Shown in pieces: positions 32,720 to 42,749 of a stretch of 64,000 nt of DNA (its first letter is position 1; the number at the start of each line of letters is the position of its first letter). Source of the stretch: Tretioscincus oriximinensis (taxonomy: Eukaryota; Chordata; Lepidosauria; Squamata; Gymnophthalmidae). Under the pieces are notes generated by a model, which saw nothing but the letters and a program-made list of their open reading frames with translations, did no database searches and was not told the DNA's origin. The stretch is from assembly GCA_022410635.1 (NCBI GenBank), contig JAJVDF010000125.1, positions 2,368,744-2,432,743 of the forward strand. The letters are read 5' to 3'. The translations under genes were made by a program, and so were the position numbers.

Positions 32720-34795
32720 GCAAATTTATCTGTTTTTTTAACCTAATCTGAGATCTTCAGGAAATGCTGTTCCTTTTTCTTTGCCTGTTTCTTCTTGCCC
32801 AAATAGCTAGACATCTCTAAGGCAATCCAATGAGGCAGTTTAATGTTCTAGAAATAGTAGTACTCTTGGGGGCTGCTAGTAGGGGTAGGCATGAGTGGTA
32901 GTGGGATGGTGTGATAGTGAAGTATTTTCAAAAAAAAATTCACTTCTTCTGTGACTCATGTGAGCTTAAATACATTTATGAAGAGTTATTGTACTTACAT
33001 TTTCTTACAGTGTTGCACACAAAAGGGCTTCTTGGTGCGTTGTGAGCAAGAATCAAGTTGATTGATTAGTCACAGCAGCCCTCTAGTACAGCAGATATGT
33101 TTGTAGATTTTTTTTGTTTTTCAAAATATTGTACAAGATGGATTTGAAAGGGTAACTATAATCTGAAAAAATGTTCACAAAGCAAATGAAATACATTTAG
33201 TAAGGACATAAGATTTGTTTTCTCATACATATCACCTCATTTCTTACCATACGTTACTGCCTTTACAAGAAGAATTAAATAAGAACTTTTCCCTCAGCAG
33301 TTCCTGATAAATTGCTATCAGAGCAAGCTGCTCAAACTTCATGTCTAAATGTACCTCACATGGTTCTTTTTAATAAGAAACCTAACCTGGAATATTTATA
33401 CACTGTTGTGTCACAATAACTCCCTCATATAAATTTAGATTCCTTGTTGAATCAGACTTGAACATAATTCTTAAGTATTTTTTTAGGCGAAGTCCCTATG
33501 GGTGAACACAAAGCAGGTGTTTTCTGCCCCCATACACTTTGGATAGTAGGAAAGTAGGAGGGAGTTAATTATTCTAATTTTAAACATATGATTTAAGGAC
33601 TAAACACACAAATGAAACCTAAATTGATTAGCATTTGATCGTGTCAAGTTTTGCCAGGTTAATTTAATTTATTGCTCTAGAGGCCTATGTTGCAATTCTA
33701 TATAATCTTACATGGAATTTTACACAGTTCCCATTGAGGGCCTTTCTTCTGGGTAGAGACTGAAAGCTTTTTTTCATAGTGAGTTTAGGATTGCTTTGCC
33801 CCAAATCCTATATATATGTTCACATCGTCCACAGACACTTATCGTGCTTCTCTGTCACTGTGATTATATCAGCAAGAAAGGCAGATAATATAAGCCTTTT
33901 TTAAGTTTACAGAGTTCTGTTTGCTTCATATGACTGTGATTTGTATATTTTAATTCAGAATGTAGTGACCTTATTCTAAACCAGAAAGGGGTATAAGAGA
34001 CTGTTGTCCACATGTTATTCTGTGCTAACAGAGATCATAAACCTGCGCTAGACTGGAATGGCATATGGTACAGGATCCTTAGCCCCCTTTCTGGAACAGA
34101 ATGAAGCCTAATGCAATTTGAGCTTCCTTTTCCAATCCTATTGTGGTTTATAGTATTATGGAAGAGACTTTTCTAAGGAATGAATCACATATATAATCAA
34201 AAATTCTAAAATGAGAAGAAAAAGGAGAGTAAAAGAGAGATGGTTGTGACATAGCAGATATTTTAAACAAAAGCAGTTCAGATTCATTGTCTTTCCTGAA
34301 TATAATTTTGTTTATAAATGTTCCCATGGATACACGATTAAGGCAACTAACAGGGTGGAGGTTGAATATTTCTTCATCACCAATCACATCAAAATAAAAA
34401 AACCATTAACTGTAGTTTTAAGCTTTATGATAGCCATACATCCCTGTGCTTTAGATTTGTACCTATATTCAGAACGAGCATACTTTTCATGGTGCTTGCT
34501 AATAATTCTCTTCATCTTTGGCTTATCTCTTCCAAAGCTGATTTTCAAAAAAAGTTCCTCTTGCCATATTTTTAGACTCTTGCTCAATAACTGCCTGTGG
34601 AAGATACCTCACAAAAACATTTTTCTCTCACTATGCACATGTCTGCAACTGAGTGAGATTATCCATAGCTTCACCAGCCTGCTAAGCAAAGCAGGATGGA
34701 AGGAAGGGTCACTTAAGTATTAGAATTTGCTACTTTTCACTCGCTCTTTTACAATAGTGTAAAAAATTCAGCAAGTTGATTCATTCTTATCTACA
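32720..34795. other. AT-rich, nothing recognised
   Basis: About 2 kb without gene, transposon or RNA that I can support. Confidence 0.3.
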
Positions 34796-34796
34796 A

Positions 34797-34880
34797 ATAT
34801 ACTGCTCAGAACAATTAAGGGAACACTTTAACGTACACGGTTATGTTAAAGTGTTCCCTTAATTGTTTTGTGCAGTATAT
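34797..34880. mobile_element. Palindromic mini-element (Tc1/mariner-like ends)
   Basis: Arms of 36 bp (34797-34832 and 34845-34880) are complementary with only three mismatches around a 12-bp loop. They contain ATATACTGCTCAG at the outside and AAGGGAACACTTTAAC inside. The outer TATACTGCTCAG followed by AATTAAGGGAACACTT resembles the ends of Tc1/mariner elements with a TA target, inferred only. Confidence 0.65.
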
Positions 34881-34884
34881 ATAC

Positions 34885-35955
34885 ATTCTTGCTCAGGGTT
34901 TGAGAGGGAAAGGAAGCAGGTTGCAGTGTATTTTTGACCACTTTCCCCTGGAGATGGCGTTCTTTTTTCTTTTTTTATTTCTATAAATTTGCTATATGAG
35001 CCAGCTGATCCTGCAAGTTTTGTAACACAGAGATACTGTCTTTCCTGGGCTTTGTGGTACTTATATTACTCCATTTTTAATGCAAGGAATTTGCTAAGAG
35101 ATAGTAGTTTTGAGAAAAGGTTTGAATTCAGAAAACATCTATGTAGAAGCATTGAAAGGAAAATTAAAATAACCAATTCTAAATTAAGAAAGTTATATAA
35201 AGTCTCTAAAGTAGGCATGAAGCAATGATAAGAGTGATGGAATTTATCAAATCTGCCACAGGAGAGATACCAAGAATAAATGTGATAAAAGCTGCTTTGT
35301 GGGGTCAGTTGGAAGAATACAATTCTAAAGTCATTGTGACCCATTCTACAAAGTGTTGGTGGAAGCTTCCAGGAGAAAAATAATTAGAAATAAAAGCTGC
35401 CAAAATCTTCTTTGAAGTTAACCAATTCATGCCCATTCATGTGAAGAAGATATAAAATAATCACAGCTTTATACTGCAATAACCTGTGACCTTCTGAAGA
35501 AAGATGCCTTATATCAGATATTTATTCCATGATATTAATTCTGCATTAAAGAAGAACCCCCAGATGAGCACCATGGAAATGGATGGCATTAGACTCCATC
35601 ATGACTGATAGAATATAAGAGGAATAGTCCAAATAATTAGCAGGATCCTAATAATTAGTATTTGCATGCTAATTGTTTCATTGTTTCCCATTCACTTAAA
35701 TTGCAATGAACACGTGTTAAGTTGTAAATAATCATTTCTGTAATCGGGAAGCATTCTTGTACTGCAGAAAGTGTGAGTGTTGTATTCAAGCTTTTCAAAT
35801 GACATATTTTCATCCAGTCACATGTAGAAAACCTAGTGAATTTGGTTCCTAGCCATTCCTTGAAGGTAAATGTGAAAAAACCCAAGGTGATTTTAAGATA
35901 TTAGACCAGAGCCACTGAGGACATAAGTCAATCCATTTTAAAATCAATGTACTTC
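34885..35955. other. Non-coding, nothing recognised
   Basis: No supported gene or repeat. Confidence 0.3.
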
Positions 35956-35959
35956 TTTA

Positions 35960-36093
35960 ACCTTATCTTTGGCTGAACAAATGTCATTTTTCTACCCACT
36001 TTTAGATATGTTTTGATACTGTTTTTAATGTCAATTTTGTATTGTGGTTTTTATTGTGTAAAGGGCGGAGTATAAATATAAATAAATAATTTT
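35960..36093 (+). mobile_element. L2-like LINE 3' end
   Basis: CTTTGGCTGAACAAATGTCA, the TTTTGATACTGTTTTTAATG stretch and GGGCGGAGTATAAATATAAA with (AATA)n tail match the 3'UTR of the 59.6-kb LINE. Confidence 0.6.
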
Positions 36094-36429
36094 TTACATC
36101 TTTTAATCAATGCCATTTGAAAGAATAAGTTTCAATGGTCACTCAATCTTGTAAAACATCACTATAACTCGTCTCACAGAATCTTGACAACTTTCTTTTC
36201 AAGCACAGTGCATACATGAGCTTGCATACCATTGGGCCAGGATGATCAACAGTTATGATTCATTAAAGACAAATGTAGCATTTTGCTCATCCTCCTGATT
36301 CCAGTGTCATAGGAAGTATACTTTCAAGTAAGCACAAATAACAGGCTTTAATGTTAGTACTCTTTTGTCTGAAAACAAATTTAAATGTGTAGAGAAAAAC
36401 TATTACCAAATAAAAGCTGAGCTACAACT

Positions 36430-36575
36430 TTGCACCTTTAGTGTCTATAGAACAGAGGAATTTTCACCTGGTGTAGTTTATAATGTCTGTAGCACCTGGA
36501 TGGGGGTCAGGAGAATAACCTTTACATACCCATTAAAGGTGCAAAGTTTTATCCCATTTTTATGTGGGAAATCTA
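36430..36575. repeat. Unclassified repeat, copy 1
   Basis: TTATAATGTCTGTAGCACCT, CATTAAAGGTGCAAAG and TCCCATTTTTATGTG are shared with 48848-48950. An inverted pair, TTTGCACCTTTAGTG / CATTAAAGGTGCAAAG, encloses most of it. Family unknown. Confidence 0.5.
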
Positions 36576-36667
36576 AGATAAATGCTTTTGAACTTCATAT
36601 TGAAAGAAGCTTGAATCATAGGATGTGTTAAAGTAAAAAGTTTCACATATACATTTAATGGCAGTGA

Positions 36668-36812
36668 AATCATGACTCCTTGTGGGGGGGTTGAAAATCC
36701 AGGTTTTCTTTCAAAAATGTTTTTGTTTTTTAATTTCTTTCCTCAGAAAAAAACAGGAGGCACCAAAAATGGGTTTTCAACCCCCCCAAAAAGGGGTCAT
36801 CTGGTCAGCCTA
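36668..36812. mobile_element. MITE of the GACCAGATGACCCC family
   Basis: The right end AAAGGGGTCATCTGGTCAGC is intact. The left end is decayed (TCATGACTCCTTGTGGGGGG). The interior CAGGAGGCACCAAAAATGGG matches 60726-60750. Confidence 0.65.
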
Positions 36813-37040
36813 ATGAATAGGACTATGCAGTGTGGATGTTTTCTTGTTTGAATTAGTTCTGAGAAAGGTAAGAAACTGTGGCATGATTTGGTGTTTTAAA
36901 AAAGCACAATTAGTAATACGTTAGTTTAGCTAAATACTACTAAAGTGAAAGGTTCTTCTATGGGTAGCTAGATTTTTAACAGAATTGAAGGAGGCTCAAC
37001 TCCAAAGGTATGTGGCATTTCAGATATTTTCTGTCCTCTA

Positions 37041-37178
37041 ATCTTATTTTGGATTATGTCTTAGGACAAAGGTCCTGCTTCATGTTGCACACTACGGCAA
37101 ATCCATTCTGAATTTACTACAGTCTGCATTAGTCTCCAGATAGCAGGCTCCTATTCTGACATGTAATCTGGAAAAAGT
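37041..37178. mobile_element. MITE of the TTATTCTGGATTAT family
   Basis: Left end TCTTATTTTGGATTATGTC, right end GACATGTAATCTGG. Internal CACACTACGGCAAATCC is also found, diverged, at 11112-11128. Confidence 0.45.
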
Positions 37179-37221
37179 CCTAGTTAAGAAGGGTATCAGA
37201 AGACATTTGATTCAGTTAGAG

Positions 37222-37488
37222 CAGGGGTGGGGAAACTGCAACCCGTGGGTCATATGCATCCTTGTTTAAACATATGCGCTACCTTGAACATGCCAACACT
37301 GCTCTTCCTCTGAACTGCTTTGCAGCTACTGCGGAGGCCATATGCCACCCATGTTGGTTCCGCTACTGCTCCCTGAGCCACCACTGTAGTTGTGTGGTAG
37401 AAAGCAGAAGCATTTATGGGGCTATGGCACTCAAGTGATGTTACAAATACCGAAATGACCCCCATATAAAAATGTTTCCCTATCCCTC
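37222..37488. mobile_element. hAT (Charlie-type) MITE, 267 bp
   Basis: The left end CAGGGGTGGGGAAACT is a classic hAT terminus. The right end TGTTTCCCTATCCCTC is its inverted counterpart. Flanking 8-mers AGTTAGAG (37214-37221) and AGTTAGAA (37489-37496) are a near-perfect 8-bp duplication. No transposase frame. Confidence 0.75.
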
Positions 37489-37499
37489 AGTTAGAAGAA

Positions 37500-38470
37500 C
37501 TGTGAAAATAGATTTTTTTTTGTCTGCAAGGTGCCTGAAGTAATCTTGCACAGCTATCTGTATTATTCCAACAGAATTATAAAATGCTGAAATAATGTTT
37601 ATGGACAACTCATCCTGACACATTTTTTAAAAGTTGTTTGTCAACTTTAAAAATCAATGCCCTCCATAGCTAATATATAGCCACCAGGTGTCCTTGTTCA
37701 GAGAAAAAAGTGATTTTTGTATTCTTTTTTATCATTCAACTTCTGCTTCAGCAGTACCAGCTGCCTTGCTGCCTTTTCTAACGATTATTGTGATGAGGCA
37801 CTTAATGGCCAATTGACTGTGATCAGGCAGAGATAATTTCCTTTGAGTCAGTGCAAGGCAAAAATACACCAAGGTATGTTTCTGGTTTTTTAAAAAAAAA
37901 NATGTACTACTTTCCAAAGTACTAGAATTCCTGTGCTAGGATCATTTCTTATTGAGTTAGGCTGCTGCAATCTCTTTTTCTCTGATTAGCTTTAAATTTT
38001 TAGTTTTATTTGAGTTATATAATTTGCCGGTATGTGTGTAGCAGGTTATGGACCTTGCAGTCAATACTAGCAGCTCCACTTCACAACATTGCTAGAAAGA
38101 ATTTAACTGTAACAAGTTAGAGATTTCTTTTCTGGTTATAAGTTCAGCTACTACTGTGCAGTTACGTTGGTGTTAATTGTTAAAACATGTCTCTATAAAA
38201 TTTTGGGAATCATAGTTTTACAAGAATAGCAAAACTGTTCTGTCAATTCCTTATGCTAAATATAGGCTAGTTTTCCTGGTATAACTAATTCAAAGTTATA
38301 CACAGGAACAGAAAATTCATATAGGCTGATTTTCCTAGTATACCTAATTCTAAGTTAATAGAACATATATATTTTACAATTAGAATGCCTTGGGGGTTGG
38401 GGAAAATTAATTTGGTTGGAGAATTTACATCTTTAGAAATTCTTGTGGAATTTTGTAATTAGTTCTATGA
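37500..38470. other. AT-rich, nothing recognised
   Basis: One N at 37901; a near-duplicate pair ATATAGGCTAGTTTTCCTGG / ATATAGGCTGATTTTCCTAG at about 38260 and 38320 marks a short 60-bp tandem duplication. Confidence 0.4.
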
Positions 38471-38473
38471 CAA

Positions 38474-38621
38474 TTTTATTTACAGAAAGGCGTAATCATT
38501 AAGCAAATATATTAAAAAATTCTAATAAGGAAATGTTTAATATATTTGCTTAATGATTACGCCTTTCTGTAAATAAAACAAAAGCAAATATATTAAAAAT
38601 TTCCTTATTAGAAAATAAATA
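38474..38621. repeat. Perfect 43-bp inverted repeat plus a third partial copy
   Basis: The arms 38474-38516 and 38536-38578 are exactly complementary, with a 19-bp spacer (38517-38535). Immediately after, GCAAATATATTAAA returns in direct orientation (from 38584), followed by the complement of the spacer (TTTCCTTATTAGA). The three-part arrangement is what serial template switching during replication would leave. It contains no transposon termini that I recognise. Confidence 0.9.
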
Positions 38622-38624
38622 AAG

Positions 38625-39878
38625 TTAATTGTTCCAAAATTTGTTTTGCAAAAATGCCTATTCAGATACTTTTCTGAACACATATATAACCATGAGAATC
38701 TTAAAAATTAAGAAACTTTAAAAATTGTCATTTCAAGACCCTTGTTAGCTGATGTACAAATAGTGCAAACCCAAGTTTAGCATAGTAACGTAAGAGACAT
38801 GATAGAAATCAAAATAGTTTAGGTTTGATTGACACTTGCCAGTTCACAGAGCAAATACAATTTGAAGTACCATTATTATTTCTTCCCTTTATCAGGAAAT
38901 AGCAGCAAATAAAATTTGCCAAACCATGAGCTTTTCTGATACAGTATTCAAAGATTTTTCATCCCAAGTACATTTTGGTGATTTATGAATTTTATTATTA
39001 AATGCAGAACTGGTTGTTTGTGGAAATGAAACACATTATTAAAAGCCTTAGTAAACCATAAAGTCCAATGTATATTTTAGGTCAACTTCGCACAACACAA
39101 TTAAATCTGTACCTGTAATTCTTCAGTTATTTGTGTATTTGCAGTAACTGTATTCATTTGAGAGCTGATCCTGAAGTGATAGATGTCAACTAATTTGGAA
39201 GGTTGTTGTTGTTTTGTTTGTTGTTGTTTACTATAGAATTTTAAAATGCTGGAGAAAAATAATTATGAGATTTCACAGTGACTGGAGGATGAAAATATAT
39301 CTAGAGATAAATTGTGTACTTTATGAATGGAATGTGCTTATTCTAAACATTGTTTACATCAATCAAGAATGGTTTTGTTGTACTGGAATTATGTAAGCAA
39401 TAGTGGGAAAACAAAATGCATATACAGATTGTGTTAATTTCAGTGCACGATAAATACAATTGTAAGGTTGAAAATAAGATGAATAGAATTCCTCATTACA
39501 AAGTTCTTTAGCTTGAATATGAAATATAGCTATGGGTAAATAAGAAGATTCTAAGAGACAATCATTTTTATGAAACCCCATTGTAAGTGCGAATGACCCC
39601 ATGAGTGCAGTAACCTGTTCTCACAGCGGCCATTTAATTACACTTGGAAGCTTGTGGTGTCCACAGAGTTTAGTTTTGTGCTTCACAAGAAAATCCTGAA
39701 GGACATAGTAACAACAACAGCACTTGCAAAATGATGAATTATTTTTTATCAAAACACACTTTGATTTTAATTTTTACTTTTCTGGAAATGATATTTTAAA
39801 TTTACTTATGATTACATTTCTGCATGTTTGTCAGTGGTCTACCATGCAGGAGCTAACTCAATTAACCTGGAATACAAA
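38625..39878. other. AT-rich, nothing recognised
   Basis: No supported gene or repeat. Confidence 0.3.
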
Positions 39879-39879
39879 A

Positions 39880-40184
39880 GAAGAAGAAGAAGAAGAAGAA
39901 CTGGGTTCTTATACCCCGCTTTTCTCACCTTTCTAAAGGACTCAAAGTGGCTTACAAGGGTGTTTTGCCCGAAGGCTGACATTCTATCTTCCCCACCAGG
40001 CTCTGGTGGTTCCCATGTATCTACTTGCAGTCAGTTGCAATTTCTTGCAGTTGAATAGCTGGGTTGGCTAGAGCTACAGGCTAGTGGAAGGTGCTCACCC
40101 CTCCCTATATCCCACACAGGGCTTCGAAACCCGATCTCCCAGATGAGAGACGGATTCCTTAGCAACTGAGCTATCCGTGCCTGC
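39880..40184 (-). mobile_element. TTC-tailed tRNA-derived SINE, minus strand
   Basis: GAAGAAGAAG (complement of the TTC tail), ACCCCGCTTTTCTCACC, the GCAGTCAGTTGCAATTTCTT body, and a tRNA-like head with CAGGGCTTCGAAACCC (B box) and TAGCAACTGAGCTATC (A box). Close to the 28.8-kb copy, hence fairly young. Confidence 0.9.
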
Positions 40185-40189
40185 ATGGA

Positions 40190-41368
40190 TAGCTCTCTTC
40201 AGGAATGTACCTTATATTGACTCCTACACACTTTTCAGAGATCCTGGTAGAACTCAGAAGATCTGATGAGCCTTAGAGCATCAGTATGGTTCTTTCTACT
40301 AGGAGTTCTACAGTATATTAAAAAAAACTACCGTATGCCTATTGCAGCACTGGTCAATTCCAAATTTCAAAATGTCACATTCCCTCATAACAATATAATT
40401 GATTCTGCATATCAGGGGAAATGTAATTTCCAAATTTAGCTTACAAAGTTGAGTAAGAATTCTTTGAGGGTTTTAAAAAAACACCTGATGATTTAAAAAA
40501 ATTGGATTACAGCCAACAGACAATTTCCTGGCTGTGCCTGTAAAAGCCTCCCCAGAATATAGTGAGCTAGAAGCCCTTCAAACTGTTCTGCAGTGCAGGC
40601 ACCATTTGTATGGCTACCATGCAAACTACCACATTCTTTGCATGCAATACATAGTGAACATGTAGTGCCATATAGACACTCCTCTCTCATTGCACATTTA
40701 AAATACACATCATGGGGAAGTAGTCTAATATTTGCTGAAATATTTCCAAGATCTATCAGATTGATATGGCAGGGAGGGATACATTTGAAATGGGCAAGCA
40801 TGAAAATGTCAAATGTGGCTAGATTTTTTCCTTTGCAATTGAAGCAGTATCTCTCCTTTTGTGTCTGGGCTTTGTGAATTCATTCAGGTCTAACACAATA
40901 GAGCATTGCAAAGATTTCTTTAGTTAAAAATGTCAAGAATCAGATATTCCTCCTTCCCATGACAATGTCAGTTAATGTTAAATATTACAATTGTTATATT
41001 AAAAGGACTAAGGGACAGATTGTAAAGCATTTGCACTGCCATGGCAACAACAACAAAATTAAAAACCCACAATAGATCATTTCCCTGACCTTCACCTATT
41101 ATAAGTACATTTTCAGTACTTTATGAAAAGTAACCTAAATTTTTAATCTACGAGATAGTTGAGTTGGGTTCCTTACAAACAAGATCTATAGACCTGTGAA
41201 CAAGATAAGGTGGGTCACAGTTTCCTTTTATTACACTTTTGTGTGGGAATAAATAATGGAATGAAAAAAATAACAGAAAGAAGAAATTATCTTTCATTCT
41301 TCTAAGAAAATTAGTGTACAAGATCAGTGTTATAAAGTGAATTCAGTTTTCAATTTAATGGTAACTTC
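40190..41368. other. Non-coding, nothing recognised
   Basis: No supported gene or transposon apart from the X-box-like site at 41035. Confidence 0.3.
41035..41048 (+). promoter_or_regulatory. RFX X-box-like half palindrome
   Basis: ACTGCCATGGCAAC matches GTTGCCATGGCAAC at 12 of 14 positions. Confidence 0.2.
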
Positions 41369-41371
41369 TTC

Positions 41372-41445
41372 ATTTGATTTATTATTTTTTTACACTTCTC
41401 TCCCATAATGTACTCAAAGATTTCGAGGTAGTTAATAAAAACAAG
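41372..41445 (-). mobile_element. L2-like LINE 3' tail
   Basis: TTTATTATTTTTTTACACTT, then TCTCCCATAATGTACTCAAA and GATTTCGAGGTAGTTAATAA resemble a decayed complement of the L2-like 3' end. Confidence 0.35.
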
Positions 41446-41770
41446 AAACAAAATGGAAAGTAATCTGCAATATTTTTAGCAATTTGGATATGAATTCAAT
41501 ATGAGCAAAGGAATATATAACCTGATTAAAAGCAATTTACAATATTGTACATACATTAAACATTTGGTCTTGCAAATGATACATTTGCCAATGTTGAAAG
41601 GTTAACAATGCTGTTTATTAAAAGGTTGACTTTGTGCTGTTTATTATGTGAAAAAATATAAGAGAAGGACAGCTCTGTTTTAAATGCCAGACATTTAATT
41701 CTTGTTTTTCTGCCTGATTCCTGGTTCTGGTCTTGTTCCCTGCTTGATGATTCCAACACTCTTGCTTCCG

Positions 41771-41855
41771 GTGCTTGTTTCGGCAGCACATATATTAAAA
41801 TGGGAACAATACATAAAGGAAGTGTACATTTAAAAAAACAAAAACAAAAAAACCC
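41771..41855 (+). pseudogene. Truncated U6 snRNA retropseudogene with A-rich tail
   Basis: GTGCTTGTTTCGGCAGCACA at 41771 and TATTAAAATGGGAACAATAC match the first 45 nt or so of U6 snRNA (one change within the 5' GTGCTTGCTTCGGCAGCACA). The similarity ends near 41822; the rest of U6, including the catalytic core, is missing. An A-rich run (41832-41852) follows, and the 8-mer TTGCTTCC lies at both 41762-41769 and 41861-41868 as a possible target duplication. This is the structure of a LINE-mobilised truncated U6, not a working gene. Confidence 0.8.
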
Positions 41856-41869
41856 CACTTTTGCTTCCA

Positions 41870-42498
41870 AAATTGGTTCCAATCAGTACATTATAACTCT
41901 CTAACATACTACCACTCCTACATTCCCAACCAAAATTCCTGTGTGACCCCATGATCTAAAACATCACTATTCGCAAAGATTTAGGATAGCTAAACCTCAT
42001 GAATATTGAAGGATAAGAGTATGGAATCCTTGAATAATCAGTTGTGTTTTACAAAAAACAAGATAATGTTTCAATGAAATATTATATAGATCTATGCTAA
42101 TCCTTTTTGTTTAGAATTATGCTTCTTGCTAATTCTTAACATCCTTGTTACCTTGTTTTCCTTCTGTACCTTATTTTCTATAGAATACAGTTGAGTACTC
42201 ATAGATTCCATATTCTTCTTTTTCTGTATTCCTGAGGCTTAGCTGTCCTAAATCTTTGTAAAACATAAATCACAAATATAGTGCTTGGGAATTAGGGAAA
42301 TGACCTGTGTCCCACAGGCAATAAATGAAAAAAGAAAAAGGTAGCTTGGACCAAGCTTTGAAAAATACAGTACAATAGTTTTGTTGTCCAAGGGCAGGTC
42401 TACACTTGCAGAGTGAGGTGGCTACAAGGATACAAAGAGCTAAAAAGCACGGTGTGTGGGGGGGGAGGAATAAAGATATGAAACTAGTGGTGACAAAC
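41870..42498. other. Non-coding, nothing recognised
   Basis: No gene or repeat supported. Confidence 0.3.
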
Positions 42499-42500
42499 TG

Positions 42501-42745
42501 GAGAGCCAGTTTGGTGCAGGGGTTAGAGTGTTGGACTTGTACCTGGTAGTCTCCCAGTTCGATTCCCCACTCCTCCTCGAAAGCCAGCTGGGTGACCTTG
42601 GGCCAGTCACAGTTCTTTGAACCCTCTCAGCCCCACCTACTTCACAGGGTGTCTGTTGTGGAGAAAGCAACAAAAGCTATGTGCACCACCCTATGGTTGG
42701 CCACCCTGAGACCTTCGGGTATAGGGTGGGATAACTTTAAAAAAC
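42501..42745 (+). mobile_element. Sauria-like tRNA-SINE with L2-type 3' end
   Basis: The tRNA-like head has an A box (TGGTGCAGGGGTTAGAG) and a B box (AGTTCGATTCC at 42556-42566). The body CTGGGTGACCTTGGGCCAGT and CCCCACCTACTTCACAGGGT is the central domain typical of the squamate Sauria SINE. The 3' end GGCCACCCTGAGACCTTCGG then GTATAGGG is identical over 28 bp to the 3' end of the L2-like LINE at 59639-60622. So this SINE is presumably copied by that LINE's reverse transcriptase. Confidence 0.85.
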
Positions 42746-42749
42746 TTTA

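Noticed and set aside
41771..41855. Functional U6 snRNA gene
   Set aside because: Only the first half is present, with changes, and an A-rich tail follows; no distal or proximal sequence element seen upstream.
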